Of a stretch of 64,000 nucleotides of DNA, positions 41,738 to 52,681 are shown one piece after another. The notes below the pieces were generated by a model. The model ran no database searches. It saw only the letters and a program-made list of their open reading frames with translations, and was not told the DNA's origin. Made by a program: the position numbers and the translations under genes. The stretch comes from Nocardioides agri (GTDB taxonomy: Bacteria > Actinomycetota > Actinomycetes > Propionibacteriales > Nocardioidaceae), in assembly GCF_013778305.1 (NCBI RefSeq), contig NZ_JACEIC010000001.1, positions 744,001 to 808,000 on the forward strand, written 5' to 3'. Each line of letters begins with the position of its first letter. Position 1 is the stretch's first letter.

Positions 41738-43155
41738 CAGCCGACGGCCCCTTCCATCTGAAGCTCGATGAGCCGGTTGAGCTCGAGTGCGTACTCCATG
41801 GGCAGCTCCTTGGCGATCGGCTCCACGAACCCGCGGACGATCATCGCCATCGCCTCGTCCTGCTCCATGCCTCGCGACATGAGGTAGAACAGCTGGTCGT
41901 CGGAGACCTTGGAGACGCTCGCCTCGTGGCCCATCGACACGTCGTCCTCGCGGATGTCGACGTAGGGATAGGTGTCCGAGCGCGAGATCTGGTCGACCAG
42001 CAGCGCGTCGCAGAGCACGTTGGACTTCGAGCCGTGGGCACCCTCGTTGATCTGGATCAGGCCGCGGTACGACGTGCGCCCGCCACCCCGCGCCACGGAC
42101 TTGGACAGGATCGACGACGAGGTGTGCGGAGCCGCGTGCACCATCTTGGCGCCGGCGTCCTGGTGCTGGCCCTCGCCGGCGAACGCGATCGAGAGCGTCT
42201 CGCCCTTGGCGTGCTCGCCCATGAGGTAGACGGCGGGGTACTTCATCGTCACCTTGGAGCCGATGTTGCCGTCGACCCACTCCATCGTCGCGCCGGCCTC
42301 GCAGGTCGCGCGCTTGGTGACGAGGTTGTAGACGTTGTTGGACCAGTTCTGGATGGTCGTGTAGCGGCAGCGGCCGCCCTTCTTCACGATGATCTCGACG
42401 ACCGCGGAGTGCAGCGAGTCGGAGCTGTAGATCGGCGCGGTGCAGCCCTCGACGTAGTGCACGTAGGCGTCCTCGTCGACGATGATCAGCGTCCGCTCGA
42501 ACTGGCCCATGTTCTCGGTGTTGATCCGGAAGTAGGCCTGCAGCGGGATGTCGACGTGCACGCCCTTCGGGACGTAGATGAACGAGCCGCCCGACCACAC
42601 CGCCGTGTTGAGCGCGGCGAACTTGTTGTCGCCGACCGGGATCACGGTGCCGAAGTACTCCTGGAAGAGCTCCGGCTGCTCCTTGAGCGCGGTGTCGGTG
42701 TCGAGGAAGAGGACGCCCTTCTCCTCGAGGTCCTCACGGATCGAGTGGTAGACGACCTCGGACTCGTACTGCGCGGCGACGCCCGCCACGAGGCGCTGCT
42801 TCTCCGCCTCCGGGATGCCGAGCTTGTCGTAGGTGTTCTTGATGTCCTCAGGGAGCTCCTCCCACGAGGTCGCCTGCTTCTCGCTGGAGCGCACGAAGTA
42901 CTTGATGTTGTCGAAGTCGATCCCCGACAGGTCCGAGCCCCAGTTCGGCATCGGCTTGCGGCCGAAGAGCTTGAGGCCCTTCAGGCGCAGGTCGAGCATC
43001 CACTGCGGCTCGCTCTTCTTCGAGGAGATGTCGCGGACCACGTCCTCGTTCAGGCCGCGCTGCGCCGTCGCGCCCGCGACGTCGGTGTCGGCCCAGCCGA
43101 AGTCGTAGCGACCGATGCCCTTCAGCTCCGGGTTGAGTTCCTCGATGGAGGTCAT
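41737..43155 (-). CDS. sufB: Fe-S cluster assembly protein SufB
   Basis: A 472-residue SufB, the main scaffold on which the nascent Fe-S cluster is built. It includes [15 protein letters not shown], the tract with [20 protein letters not shown], and [17 protein letters not shown], all hallmarks of SufB. The cluster-ligand candidate cysteine is in [12 protein letters not shown]. The end carries [18 protein letters not shown] for SufC contact. No intein is present, unlike SufB of some mycobacteria. It starts at ATG 43155, overlapping the sufR stop by 4 bp. Confidence 0.96.
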   Translation of the reverse strand: MTSIEELNPELKGIGRYDFGWADTDVAGATAQRGLNEDVVRDISSKKSEPQWMLDLRLKGLKLFGRKPMPNWGSDLSGIDFDNIKYFVRSSEKQATSWEELPEDIKNTYDKLGIPEAEKQRLVAGVAAQYESEVVYHSIREDLEEKGVLFLDTDTALKEQPELFQEYFGTVIPVGDNKFAALNTAVWSGGSFIYVPKGVHVDIPLQAYFRINTENMGQFERTLIIVDEDAYVHYVEGCTAPIYSSDSLHSAVVEIIVKKGGRCRYTTIQNWSNNVYNLVTKRATCEAGATMEWVDGNIGSKVTMKYPAVYLMGEHAKGETLSIAFAGEGQHQDAGAKMVHAAPHTSSSILSKSVARGGGRTSYRGLIQINEGAHGSKSNVLCDALLVDQISRSDTYPYVDIREDDVSMGHEASVSKVSDDQLFYLMSRGMEQDEAMAMIVRGFVEPIAKELPMEYALELNRLIELQMEGAVG

Positions 43156-43856
43156 GAGCGGACCCGCTCCTTCTTCTCGATGGGTGTGCTCGGGATGCAT
43201 GTGGTGCAGACCCCGTCGCCGTGGGCGATGGTGGCCAGCCGCTGGACGTGGCGGCCGAGGACCCGGCTGATCGCCTCGGTCTCGGCCTCGCACAGCTGCG
43301 GGAACTCGTGGGCGACGTGGGAGACCGGGCAGTGCTGCTGGCACAGCTGCTCCCCCACGCTCTGCCCGTTGATCGGGAGCAGCTCCCGCACGGACGCGGC
43401 GTACCCCTCGTCGGTGAAGATCTTGGCGAGGATCTCGGCCGCGCCCAGCTCCGGGTGCTCCTGTCGGACGCCGTCGAACCGCTGCTCGATGAACGCCGCC
43501 CGCCGGTTGGCGAATTCCCGGACCGCCTCGTCGCCGCCGGTCTCCGCCAGGAAGCGGAGGGCCTGCGCCGCGAGATCGTCGTACTGCTGGACGAAGCGGT
43601 CGCGGCCGGCCTCGGTCAGGGCGAAGAGCTTCGCGGGACGACCCCGGCCACGGTGGGCCTGGCTGCGCGGCTCGCGGAGCTCGACGGCCCCCTCCTCGAG
43701 CAGCTGGTCGAGGTGGCGGCGCACGGCCGCCGGGGTGAGGTCGAGGCGCTCGGCGAGCGCCGCCGCGGTCGACGGGCCGTTGACGAGGATCGACCGGGCG
43801 ACGCGCTCGCGCGTCGGCTGGTCGTGCCCCGGGACGGGTCCCTCGTCGAATTCCAC
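43152..43856 (-). CDS. sufR: SUF operon repressor SufR
   Basis: A 234-residue ArsR/DeoR-like winged-helix regulator with a C-terminal Fe-S domain. The DNA-binding helix is [20 protein letters not shown] followed by a basic wing ([14 protein letters not shown] type, here [14 protein letters not shown]). Cluster-ligand candidates are the cysteines in [10 protein letters not shown] and QLCEAE. With a [4Fe-4S] cluster it should repress its own operon. It is the first gene of sufR-B-D-Rieske-C-S-U-T, all overlapping or nearly so. The start is GTG at 43856 with no Shine-Dalgarno sequence; promoter, operator and start codon overlap. Confidence 0.94.
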   Translation of the reverse strand: MEFDEGPVPGHDQPTRERVARSILVNGPSTAAALAERLDLTPAAVRRHLDQLLEEGAVELREPRSQAHRGRGRPAKLFALTEAGRDRFVQQYDDLAAQALRFLAETGGDEAVREFANRRAAFIEQRFDGVRQEHPELGAAEILAKIFTDEGYAASVRELLPINGQSVGEQLCQQHCPVSHVAHEFPQLCEAETEAISRVLGRHVQRLATIAHGDGVCTTCIPSTPIEKKERVRS

Positions 43857-43892
43857 AACACCAGTGTGCCTTTATTGCTCGAGGCCCTTCAA
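43853..43892 (-). promoter_or_regulatory. sufR promoter with candidate SufR operator
   Basis: On the minus strand TTGAAG (43892-43887), an 18-bp spacer, CACACT (43868-43863) and 6 nt lead to the GTG at 43856, so the mRNA is probably leaderless. ACACT-N5-TGTGG (43867-43853) covers the -10 and the start codon. I recall ACACT-N5-TGTGA as the site described for mycobacterial SufR; only the last base differs. Confidence 0.6.
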
Positions 43893-43948
43893 GGAAGGCG
43901 ACCCTTACCTGACGCGGGGCGTGAGCCGGGCCACACGAGGCGCGTCCC

Positions 43949-43954
43949 TAGACT
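43949..43954 (+). promoter_or_regulatory. -10 hexamer, leaderless promoter of the 43962 ABC genes
   Basis: TAGACT, 7 nt, then GTG at 43962. Confidence 0.55.
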
Positions 43955-43961
43955 GACGGGC

Positions 43962-44844
<883 letters not shown>

Positions 44845-44852
<8 letters not shown>

Positions 44853-45612
44853 CCTCGACCTCTCACCCCGCCCGGGCGCCGCCCCCGCGCGCCAGCAGGT
44901 GCTCGCCCAGGCGCGCATGGAGGCGCGCCTGATGCTGCGCAACGGCGAGCAGCTGCTGCTCGCCGTGGTGATCCCGGTGATCGTGCTGATCGGCGGTGTC
45001 ACCGGCGCCGACCGGATCGGCATCTCGCTCGAGCACGCCGCGATCGACGTCTTCACGCCGGGCGTGCTCGCGCTGGCCGTGATGTCGACGGCGTTCACCT
45101 CGCTGGCCATCGCGACCGGCTTCGAGCGGCGCTACGGGGTGATCAAGCGGCTCGGCTCCTCGCCGCTGCCGCGCTCCGGGCTGCTGGCCGGCAAGGTCCT
45201 CGCGCTGCTCCTGGTCGAGTGCCTGCAGGTCGTCGTGATCTCGGCCGTCGCCTTCGCGCTCGGCTGGGACCCCGACCCGCACGTGTTCGGCGCGGTGCTC
45301 GCGATCGTCGCCGGCACGGCGGCGTTCGCCTCGCTCGGCCTCTTCGTGGCCGGGGTGCTGCGCGCCGAGGCGACGCTGGCCGCCGCGAACCTCATCTACC
45401 TCCTGCTGCTCGCCGGCGGAGCGGTCGTGCTGCCGATCTCGGCGTACGGCGCGTTCGGCGACGTCGTCCGCTGGCTCCCGTCCGGCGCGCTCGGCAGCGC
45501 GATGCGGGCGTCCCTCATCGACGGCGCGGTCGCCTGGCGCGACCTCGGCGTCCTGCTCATCTGGACCGTGCTCGGCACGGCGCTCACGGCGAGGACCTTC
45601 AAGTGGGAGTGA
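44845..45612 (+). CDS. ABC-2 type permease next to ctaA
   Basis: A 255-residue membrane protein with six hydrophobic helices, single-length ABC-2 permease type. The family segment FERRYGVIKRLGSSPLPRSG between helices 2 and 3 is the typical cytoplasmic coupling helix of DrrB-like exporters. It should dimerise and pair with the preceding ATPase. ATG at 44845 overlaps the ATPase gene by 8 bp; its TGA overlaps the ctaA start by one base (TGATG), so all three are translationally coupled. Confidence 0.9.
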
Positions 45613-46553
45613 TGGCACGGCTGCGACGGCTCGACGAGTGGCTCGTCGGCTGGGCCTGGGCGTCGATCGTCGCCAACATCGGGATCGTCGTCACGGGCGG
45701 CGTCGTCCGGCTGACCGGGTCCGGTCTGGGCTGCCCCACCTGGCCGCGGTGCACCGAGGAGTCCTTCACCCCGCACGGCGCCTACTCGCTGCACTCGGCG
45801 ATCGAGTTCGGCAACCGGATGCTCACCTACGTGCTCGTCGCGGTCGCGGTCGGCACGTTCGTCGCGGCGTGGCAGTCGGGCCGACGTGACCTCCGCACGC
45901 TGTCGGTCGTCATCGCGCTCGGCATCCCGGCACAGGCGGTCATCGGCGGCATCACCGTGCTCACCGACCTCAACCCGTGGATCGTCTCGCTGCACCTGAT
46001 GGCGTCGATGGCGATCATCGGCGTCGCCGTGCTCTTCCTGCAGCGGGTACGCCGGCCCGCGCCCGCCGTACCGGCTCGGGGACCGCTCGTCGTGCTCGCC
46101 TGGGTCACCTTCGCCGCCGCGTGGGCGGTCCTCTACGTCGGCACGGTCGTCACCGGCGCCGGACCGCACGCGGGGGACGCGGACGCGCCCCGCAACGGCC
46201 TCGACCCGCTCCAGTGGAGCCAGGTGCACGCCGACCTGGTGTTCCTGCTCATCGGCCTCACCGTCGGCCTGCTCCTCGCCACGGTCGCGACCCGGCAGCC
46301 GACCCCGACCGTCCGCGCCGTGGTTGTGCTGCTGGTCGTCGAGCTCGCGCAGGGGCTGATCGGCTTCGTGCAGTACTTCACCGACCTGCCGATCGTGCTC
46401 GTCGGCTTCCACATGCTCGGCGCCGCGATCATCTCGGCCACCGTCACCTGGGCGCTCGTCCAGGTGCGCGAGCCGGTCGAGGCCCGAGCCTCGACCAGCC
46501 CCGCTGGGCGCCGCTTGCCCGGCGCCCCTACCGCACCACGCCGTACGCGTTGA
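45612..46553 (+). CDS. ctaA: heme A synthase CtaA (COX15)
   Basis: A 313-residue membrane protein with eight helices in two repeats of four. It oxidises heme O to heme A for cytochrome c oxidase. Four histidines sit at the expected heme positions: SLHSAIEFGN and SLHLMASM in the first half, QVHADLVF and GFHMLGAA in the second. The first external loop has the cysteine pair in GLGCPTWPRC, as in Bacillus CtaA. ATG at 45612 directly follows the permease stop. The last 26 bp overlap the convergent subtilase gene. CtaB, which makes heme O, is encoded nearby on the other strand. Confidence 0.93.
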   Translation: MARLRRLDEWLVGWAWASIVANIGIVVTGGVVRLTGSGLGCPTWPRCTEESFTPHGAYSLHSAIEFGNRMLTYVLVAVAVGTFVAAWQSGRRDLRTLSVVIALGIPAQAVIGGITVLTDLNPWIVSLHLMASMAIIGVAVLFLQRVRRPAPAVPARGPLVVLAWVTFAAAWAVLYVGTVVTGAGPHAGDADAPRNGLDPLQWSQVHADLVFLLIGLTVGLLLATVATRQPTPTVRAVVVLLVVELAQGLIGFVQYFTDLPIVLVGFHMLGAAIISATVTWALVQVREPVEARASTSPAGRRLPGAPTAPRRTR

Positions 46554-48261
46554 CGATGCCGCTGCCGTAGAACCCGTTGAACGACGGCGGGCCGACGCAG
46601 GTCGCGGTGAACTCGGCGGACCGGCCGACCGAGGTGTAGTCAACGGTGCCGCCGGGCGGGCAGGCGTGGTCGGTCGCGGTGCGGGCGAGGATCCCCGCCA
46701 CGGCGTCCGGGTCGAGCCCGAACCCGTGCCGCGTGCCGTGACCGAACCGGCTCACCGCGAGGGCGGCGACACCGGCCACGTGCGGCGACGCCATCGACGT
46801 CCCCTGGAGGAACGCGTAGTAGCCACACGGGTCGGCACCGGGCACCGGGGTGCTCGTGCACTGCTTCTGGGTGCCGAGCGCGACACCGTCCGGCGTGATG
46901 TTGCCGGCGGCGTCGACCTGGCCCTCCTCCTGCAGCACGTGCAAGGGGTAGGTCGACAGGATCAGATTCCCGTTGGTCCGGTAGGTCGGCGTGCCGAGCC
47001 CGTCGCGGAAGTAGCCGCCCGGCGCCGAGATCTCGAGCTCGCCCGAGGTCAGGTCGGTCGTGTAGTTGGAGTAGTCGGCCTTCCCGCCGCTCGGACCGAG
47101 GGCGGAGACCCCGATGACGTGGCTGCCCTCGACGGGGAGGTCGAAGCAGGTGTCGTTGTCGATCGTCCGGTCGTGGACCGGCGCGCCGTAGTCAGGGCTG
47201 CTGATGTCGACGCGCGGGTTGGCGACGTCCTCGTGGTTGTTGCCGAGCGAGGCCACCAGGGTGACGCCGTGGCGGTGCGCGTAGTCGAGCGCCCGCGACA
47301 TGGCCGCGATGATCGCGTCCTGCTCGGCCGCCTCGGCGGCGGAGTCCTCCGGGGCGCCGCCCCGGCAGTTGTAGAGCCACGGGTCCACGTAGAACGACAT
47401 GTTGACCACGTCGATGCCGGCGTCGGCGGCGTAGGTCAGCGCGTCGATGGTCGGCTGGAGGAAGAAGTAGCCGCTGTCCTGGCCGGCGCGGATCTCGACG
47501 AGGTCGACCTTCGGCGCGACGCCGCTCACCCCGAGACCATTGAGCGACGCGGCGACGGTGCCGGCCACGTGGGTGCCGTGACCCCCGTCGTCGACACCCA
47601 CCGGGTCCACGCACCCGGCGTACTCGCACGGGCCGTCGATGTCCGGCATGTCGGTGGTGAAGTTGCGGGACCGGTCCCAGTCGAAGTTCGGTGCGAGGTC
47701 GGGGCTGCTCGCGTCGACGCCCGTGTCGATGATGCCGACCCGCACGTTCTTGGCGCCGAGGTCGACACCGTGCGCCTTGTCCGCGCCGATCATCCGCATG
47801 CCCCACAGCTGGCTGTCGAGGGGGTCGGCCTTCGTCCTCTCCGGCTTGCCGGGCTTGCCGGGGTGAGCGCGCCGCTGCGCTGCCGACGACGTGGAGGCGT
47901 AGAGGTTCTCGCGCTCCACCCGGTCGGGCCGGGCCGCCGGCACCGAGCCGATCGACCGGTTGCGGGCCACGCCCTGGACCCCGGCGACGGCCGCGCCGTG
48001 CGTGCGGAAGTCGGGGTCCTTCGACGAGACGGTGACCATCCCGATCGCCCGGTTGACGCTCGTCACCCTGGCGCCCTGCGCCCGCAGCGCGGCCACCGCG
48101 GGAGCCACCCGCGCACCGTGGTCGAGCAGGACGACGTACGACTGGGCCTTGCCCGGCTTCGCCGCCGGACCCTGCGCCGCGCTCGGCCCGGTCAGGGCCG
48201 CCGTCCCGGCGGTCAGGAGGAGCGCAGCCGTGGCCGCCGCCCATACGCGCTTGTGGTGCAT
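46528..48261 (-). CDS. secreted subtilisin-like serine protease (S8)
   Basis: A 577-residue subtilase with signal peptide (residues 1 to about 29, MHHKRVWAAATAALLLTAG), an I9-like propeptide (about 40-110, SYVVLLDHGARVAP) and an S8 catalytic domain. The triad is D179 (GIIDTGVD), H228 (HGTHVAG) and S489 (GTSMASPHVAG), with the oxyanion asparagine N341. Several cysteines (C212, C217, C299, C372, C468, C479) suggest disulfides in a secreted enzyme. The start is ATG at 48261. It separates ctaA from ctaB, and its 3' end overlaps ctaA by 26 bp. A nutrient-scavenging or maturation protease; the target is unknown. Confidence 0.92.
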   Translation of the reverse strand: MHHKRVWAAATAALLLTAGTAALTGPSAAQGPAAKPGKAQSYVVLLDHGARVAPAVAALRAQGARVTSVNRAIGMVTVSSKDPDFRTHGAAVAGVQGVARNRSIGSVPAARPDRVERENLYASTSSAAQRRAHPGKPGKPERTKADPLDSQLWGMRMIGADKAHGVDLGAKNVRVGIIDTGVDASSPDLAPNFDWDRSRNFTTDMPDIDGPCEYAGCVDPVGVDDGGHGTHVAGTVAASLNGLGVSGVAPKVDLVEIRAGQDSGYFFLQPTIDALTYAADAGIDVVNMSFYVDPWLYNCRGGAPEDSAAEAAEQDAIIAAMSRALDYAHRHGVTLVASLGNNHEDVANPRVDISSPDYGAPVHDRTIDNDTCFDLPVEGSHVIGVSALGPSGGKADYSNYTTDLTSGELEISAPGGYFRDGLGTPTYRTNGNLILSTYPLHVLQEEGQVDAAGNITPDGVALGTQKQCTSTPVPGADPCGYYAFLQGTSMASPHVAGVAALAVSRFGHGTRHGFGLDPDAVAGILARTATDHACPPGGTVDYTSVGRSAEFTATCVGPPSFNGFYGSGIVNAYGVVR

Positions 48262-48382
48262 GGAGGATCCCTTCGATCGGGCGGCGTCCAAGAGCACGCG
48301 CCGCATCAATCCGGAACCTAGGACCAACGGTCCGGCCAGGGGATCCCCCAATTGGGGGTTGCGCGAGGCCGCGTTCGCACTC

Positions 48383-49327
48383 TCAGCGCGCGAGCAGCGG
48401 GTCGATCGCGACCGCGACGAAGAGCAGTGAGAGGTAGAGGTTCGAGGTGTGGAAGAGCCGCATCGGCTGGATGACCGACAGGTCCTCGGTGCCGCGGGTG
48501 CGCCGCCACATCCGGTGCGCCTCGACCAGGAACACCGCACCGAGCACGGACGCGGCGACCGGGTAGAAGAGGCTGGTGTCGGCGACCGGCCACAGCAGCA
48601 GCGAGGTCGCGACCATCACCCAGCTGTAGACGACGATCTGCTTGCCGACCTCGTGGGCCGGCTTCACGACCGGGAGCATGGGGACGTCGACGTTGGCGTA
48701 GTCCTCGCGGTAGCGCAGCGCCAGCGCCCAGGTGTGCGGTGGCGTCCAGAAGAACACCACCAGGAAGAGCACCACCGGCGTCCACGACAGCGAGCCGGTG
48801 ACCGCGGTCCAGCCGATGAGGGCCGGGAAGCAGCCGGCGATGCCGCCCCAGACGATGTTCTGCGTCGTGCGCCGCTTGAGCAGCATCGTGTAGCCGAACA
48901 CGTAGAACGCGTTGGCGAGCACCGACAGCAGCGCCGAGAGCGGGTTGACCCAGACGTAGAGGATCACGGTCGAGGCGATCGCCAGCACGAAGCCGAAGAC
49001 CAGCGCCGCCCGCGCCGAGACGATGTGGCGCGGCAGCGCCCGGCGGCGGGTACGCCGCATCTGCTCGTCGATGTCGCGGTCGTAGACGCAGTTGAACACC
49101 GACGCCGACCCGGCCGAGAACGTGCCTCCCAGCACGGTCGCCACCACGAGCCCGAGGTCCGGGACCCCGCGAGCGGCGTAGAACATCACCGGCACGGTGG
49201 TCAGGAGCAGCAGCTCGATGACCCGCGGCTTCGTGAGCCCGACGTACGCCGCGGCGACGTCCTTGACCGTCGCCCGCTCCCCGGTGCCCTGCTGGGCAGC
49301 AGAGGCCGACTGGCCGACGTACGTCAC
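48383..49327 (-). CDS. ctaB: protoheme IX farnesyltransferase CtaB (heme O synthase)
   Basis: A 314-residue membrane prenyltransferase of the UbiA superfamily that adds a farnesyl group to heme B, giving heme O for CtaA. The first aspartate-rich motif is [15 protein letters not shown] (N-x3-D-x3-D) and the second region is [16 protein letters not shown]. Nine hydrophobic helices are visible. The start is GTG at 49327; a minus-strand TAGACT at 49384-49379 could be its -10, giving a leader of some 45 nt. It is divergent from the tkt operon. Confidence 0.94.
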   Translation of the reverse strand: MTYVGQSASAAQQGTGERATVKDVAAAYVGLTKPRVIELLLLTTVPVMFYAARGVPDLGLVVATVLGGTFSAGSASVFNCVYDRDIDEQMRRTRRRALPRHIVSARAALVFGFVLAIASTVILYVWVNPLSALLSVLANAFYVFGYTMLLKRRTTQNIVWGGIAGCFPALIGWTAVTGSLSWTPVVLFLVVFFWTPPHTWALALRYREDYANVDVPMLPVVKPAHEVGKQIVVYSWVMVATSLLLWPVADTSLFYPVAASVLGAVFLVEAHRMWRRTRGTEDLSVIQPMRLFHTSNLYLSLLFVAVAIDPLLAR

Positions 49328-49436
49328 GGGGAGTCCTCGAGCGAATGATGGGCACCGGAGGGGTGCTGGACGGCTGCGAGTCTATCGCCAGAGGTGAGTA
49401 GGCTCGGCATTGGCCGAACCCCCCGAAAGGAACCTT

Positions 49437-51539
49437 GTGAGCAACACCTCTGCACTCGACTGGACCGAACTCGACGACAAGGCGGTGGACACCGCCCGGG
49501 TCCTCGCCATGGACGCGGTGCAGAAGGTCGGCAACGGGCACCCCGGCACCGCCATGAGCCTCGCGCCCGCGGCGTACCTGCTCTTCCAGAAGGTGATGCG
49601 CCACGACCCGGCCGACCCGGAGTGGATCGCCCGCGACCGCTTCGTGCTCTCCTGCGGTCACTCGAGCATCACGCTCTACACGCAGCTCTACCTCGGCGGC
49701 TTCGGCCTGGAGATCGAGGACATCAAGGCGCTGCGCACCTGGGGCTCGAAGACCCCGGGCCACCCCGAGCTCGGGCACACCGCCGGCGTCGAGGTGACGA
49801 CCGGCCCGCTCGGCCAGGGCGTCGCGAACGCCGTCGGCATGGCGATGTCCGCTCGCCGGATCCACGGCCTTCTCGACCCCGACGCCGCGCCCGGCAAGAG
49901 CCTCTTCGACCACCACGTCTACGTGCTCTGCTCCGACGGCGACCTCGAGGAGGGCGTGAGCGGCGAGGCCAGCTCGATCGCCGGCACCCAGGAGCTGGGC
50001 AACCTCACGATGATCTACGACCGCAACAAGATCTCGATCGAGGGCGACACCGACATCGCCTTCACCGAGGACGTCGCGGCCCGCTACGAGGCCTACGGCT
50101 GGCACGTCCAGACCGTCGACTGGACCAACAGCGGCAAGAAGTACGTCGAGGACGTGCCGGCCCTGCACGCCGCGATCGTCGCCGCCGGCAAGGTCACCGA
50201 CAAGCCCTCCCTCATCGTGCTCGACACGATCATCGCCTGGCCCGCGCCCAACGCGCAGGGCACCGAGGCGGCCCACGGCAGCGCCCTCGGCGACGAGGAG
50301 GTCGCGGCCACCAAGAAGGTGCTCGGCTGGGACCCGGAGAAGAAGTTCGAGGTGCCCGAGGAGGTCCTCACCCACACCCGTGAGCTCCGCGAGCGCGGCG
50401 CTGCCTGGGGCAAGGCGTGGGACGAGCAGTACGCCGCCTGGGCGGCCGCGAACCCGAAGGCCGACGCGCTGCTGCACCGCCTCAAGGCGCGCGAGCTGCC
50501 CGAGGGGCTGGCCGGCGTCGTCCCGACGTTCGAGGCCAGCGAGAAGGGCGTCGCCACCCGGTCCGCGTCCGGCAAGGTCATCAACGCGCTGGCGCCGGTC
50601 ATGCCGGAGCTCTGGGGCGGCTCGGCCGACCTCGCGGGCTCCAACAACACCACGATCACCTCGGCGCCGTCGTTCCTGCCGCTGAGCCGCGACACCGAGG
50701 AGTGGAAGGCCGACCCCTACCAGGGCCGCGTCCTGCACTTCGGCATCCGCGAGCACGGCATGGGCGCGATCATGAACGGCATCACCGCCGACCGCCTGAC
50801 CCGCGTCTTCGGCGGCACGTTCCTCACGTTCTCCGACTACATGCGCGGCTCGGTCCGTGTCGCTGCCCTGAGCAAGCTGCCGGTCACCTACGTCTGGACC
50901 CACGACTCCATCGGTCTCGGCGAGGACGGCCCGACCCACCAGCCCATCGAGCACCTGGCGGCGCTCCGCGCGATGCCGGGCCTCGACGTCGTCCGCCCGG
51001 CCGACGCCAACGAGACCGTCGCGGCCTGGCTGGCGATCCTCAACCACACCGACCGCCCGGCGGCCCTGGCGCTGACCCGTCAGAACGTGCCGGTCTTCCC
51101 CCGCGGCGAGGACGGCTTCGCCGGCACCGACGAGGTGTCCAAGGGCGCCTACATCCTGCTCGAGGCCGAGGACGGCAGCCCCGACGTGATCCTGATGGCC
51201 ACCGGCTCGGAGGTCCAGGTCGCGGTCAAGGCGCGCGAGCTGCTCGCCGCCGACGGCATCAAGGCCCGCGTGGTCTCGATGCCGTGCCTGGAGTGGTTCG
51301 AGGCGCAGGACCAGGCCTACCGCGACAAGGTCGTGCCGCCGATCGTGAAGGCTCGGGTCTCCGTCGAGGCCGGGGTCAAGCAGGGGTGGCGCGAGTACGT
51401 CGGCGACCACGGCCGGATCGTCTCGATCGACCAGTACGGCGCCTCGGCCGACTTCGCCCGGATCTACCAGGAGTACGGCATCACCGCGGAGGCCGTCGCC
51501 GCCGCTGCCCACGACAGCATCACCGCCGTCCGCGGCTGA
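49437..51539 (+). CDS. tkt: transketolase
   Basis: A 700-residue thiamine-diphosphate enzyme transferring two-carbon units in the pentose phosphate pathway. The N-terminal [13 protein letters not shown], the TPP/metal motif from [13 protein letters not shown] to [10 protein letters not shown], and the pyrimidine-domain [13 protein letters not shown] are all present, and the C-terminal domain is complete. The start is GTG at 49437 with AAAGGA six bases upstream; an in-frame GTG-like start at 49410 has no such site. It is the first gene of tkt-tal-pgi-zwf-opcA-pgl. Confidence 0.96.
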   Translation: MSNTSALDWTELDDKAVDTARVLAMDAVQKVGNGHPGTAMSLAPAAYLLFQKVMRHDPADPEWIARDRFVLSCGHSSITLYTQLYLGGFGLEIEDIKALRTWGSKTPGHPELGHTAGVEVTTGPLGQGVANAVGMAMSARRIHGLLDPDAAPGKSLFDHHVYVLCSDGDLEEGVSGEASSIAGTQELGNLTMIYDRNKISIEGDTDIAFTEDVAARYEAYGWHVQTVDWTNSGKKYVEDVPALHAAIVAAGKVTDKPSLIVLDTIIAWPAPNAQGTEAAHGSALGDEEVAATKKVLGWDPEKKFEVPEEVLTHTRELRERGAAWGKAWDEQYAAWAAANPKADALLHRLKARELPEGLAGVVPTFEASEKGVATRSASGKVINALAPVMPELWGGSADLAGSNNTTITSAPSFLPLSRDTEEWKADPYQGRVLHFGIREHGMGAIMNGITADRLTRVFGGTFLTFSDYMRGSVRVAALSKLPVTYVWTHDSIGLGEDGPTHQPIEHLAALRAMPGLDVVRPADANETVAAWLAILNHTDRPAALALTRQNVPVFPRGEDGFAGTDEVSKGAYILLEAEDGSPDVILMATGSEVQVAVKARELLAADGIKARVVSMPCLEWFEAQDQAYRDKVVPPIVKARVSVEAGVKQGWREYVGDHGRIVSIDQYGASADFARIYQEYGITAEAVAAAAHDSITAVRG

Positions 51540-51571
51540 CCCCCCGAACGTTCGACGAGAGGAGCAGTCCC

Positions 51572-52681
51572 ATGACTGACCGACTGAAGGCACTGTCCGA
51601 CGCAGGCGTGTCGATCTGGCTCGACGACCTGTCCCGGGAGCGGATCGAGACCGGCGACCTGGCCGGCCTCGTCCAGGACAAGTCCGTGGTCGGCGTGACC
51701 ACCAACCCGACGATCTTCGCCGCCGCGATCGCCAACGGCGAGCGCTACGACGAGCAGGTCGCCCAGCTCGTCGACAAGGGCGAGCCGGTCGACCGGGTGA
51801 TCTTCGAGGTCACCACCGAGGACGTCCGCAACGCCTGCGACATCCTCGCGCCGGTGGCCGCGGCCACGGCGTACGACGGCCGCGTCTCGATCGAGGTCGA
51901 GCCGACCCTCGCCAACGACACCGAGGGCACGATCGCGTCCGCCCGGGCGCTCTGGCAGGCCGTCGACCGGCCCAACGTGCTCATCAAGATCCCGGCGACC
52001 AAGGAGGGCCTGCCGGCCATCACCGCCGCCATCGCCGAGGGCATCAGCGTCAACGTCACGCTGATCTTCGGCGAGCAGCGCTACCGCGAGGTCATGGACG
52101 CCTACCTCACCGGCCTCGAGCAGGCGCGCGACGCGGGGCTCGACCTCGGCCGGATCAACTCGGTCGCATCGTTCTTCGTCTCCCGGGTCGACACCGAGGT
52201 CGACGCGCGGCTCGAGGCGCTCGGCTCCGAGACCGCACTGGCGCTGCGCGGCAAGGCCGCGGTCGCCAACGCGCTCGTCGCGTACGCCGCGTTCGAGGAG
52301 GTCTTCGGCAGCGACCGCTGGCGGGTCCTCGAGGAGGCCGGCGCCAACCGCCAGCGTCCCCTGTGGGCGTCGACCGGCGTGAAGAACCCCGACTACGACG
52401 ACACCATGTACGTGCGCGACCTCGTGGTGCCGGAGACGGTCAACACGATGCCGGAGAAGACGCTCGACGCCTTCGCCGACCACGGCGAGGTGCTGGGCGA
52501 CGTCGTCACCGGCAAGGGCGGCGAGGGCCGGGCGATCCTGACCCGGCTCACCGAGCTCGGCGTCGACTGGGACGACGTCCTCGTGGTCCTCGAGACCGAG
52601 GGCGTGGACAAGTTCAAGAAGTCGTGGGACGAGCTGGTCGAGACCGTGCGGGGCCAGATGGACAAGGCCGCCTCGGCATGA
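51572..52681 (+). CDS. tal: transaldolase
   Basis: A 369-residue transaldolase transferring the dihydroxyacetone unit between sugar phosphates. The Schiff-base lysine lies in [11 protein letters not shown], and GVTTNPTIF near the N-terminus and the [11 protein letters not shown] strand are typical. Length and features fit the long actinobacterial form. ATG at 51572 follows GAGAGGAG; the upstream open frame is a tkt shadow. It is 32 bp after tkt and overlaps pgi by 4 bp. Confidence 0.96.
   Translation: MTDRLKALSDAGVSIWLDDLSRERIETGDLAGLVQDKSVVGVTTNPTIFAAAIANGERYDEQVAQLVDKGEPVDRVIFEVTTEDVRNACDILAPVAAATAYDGRVSIEVEPTLANDTEGTIASARALWQAVDRPNVLIKIPATKEGLPAITAAIAEGISVNVTLIFGEQRYREVMDAYLTGLEQARDAGLDLGRINSVASFFVSRVDTEVDARLEALGSETALALRGKAAVANALVAYAAFEEVFGSDRWRVLEEAGANRQRPLWASTGVKNPDYDDTMYVRDLVVPETVNTMPEKTLDAFADHGEVLGDVVTGKGGEGRAILTRLTELGVDWDDVLVVLETEGVDKFKKSWDELVETVRGQMDKAASA

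Noticed and set aside
41737..43155. Intein in sufB as found in some mycobacteria
   Set aside because: The frame has standard SufB length (472 residues) and no splicing-block motifs.
48318..51593. 1091-codon minus-strand open frame
   Set aside because: Antisense to tkt and out of frame with ctaB; both real genes have diagnostic motifs.
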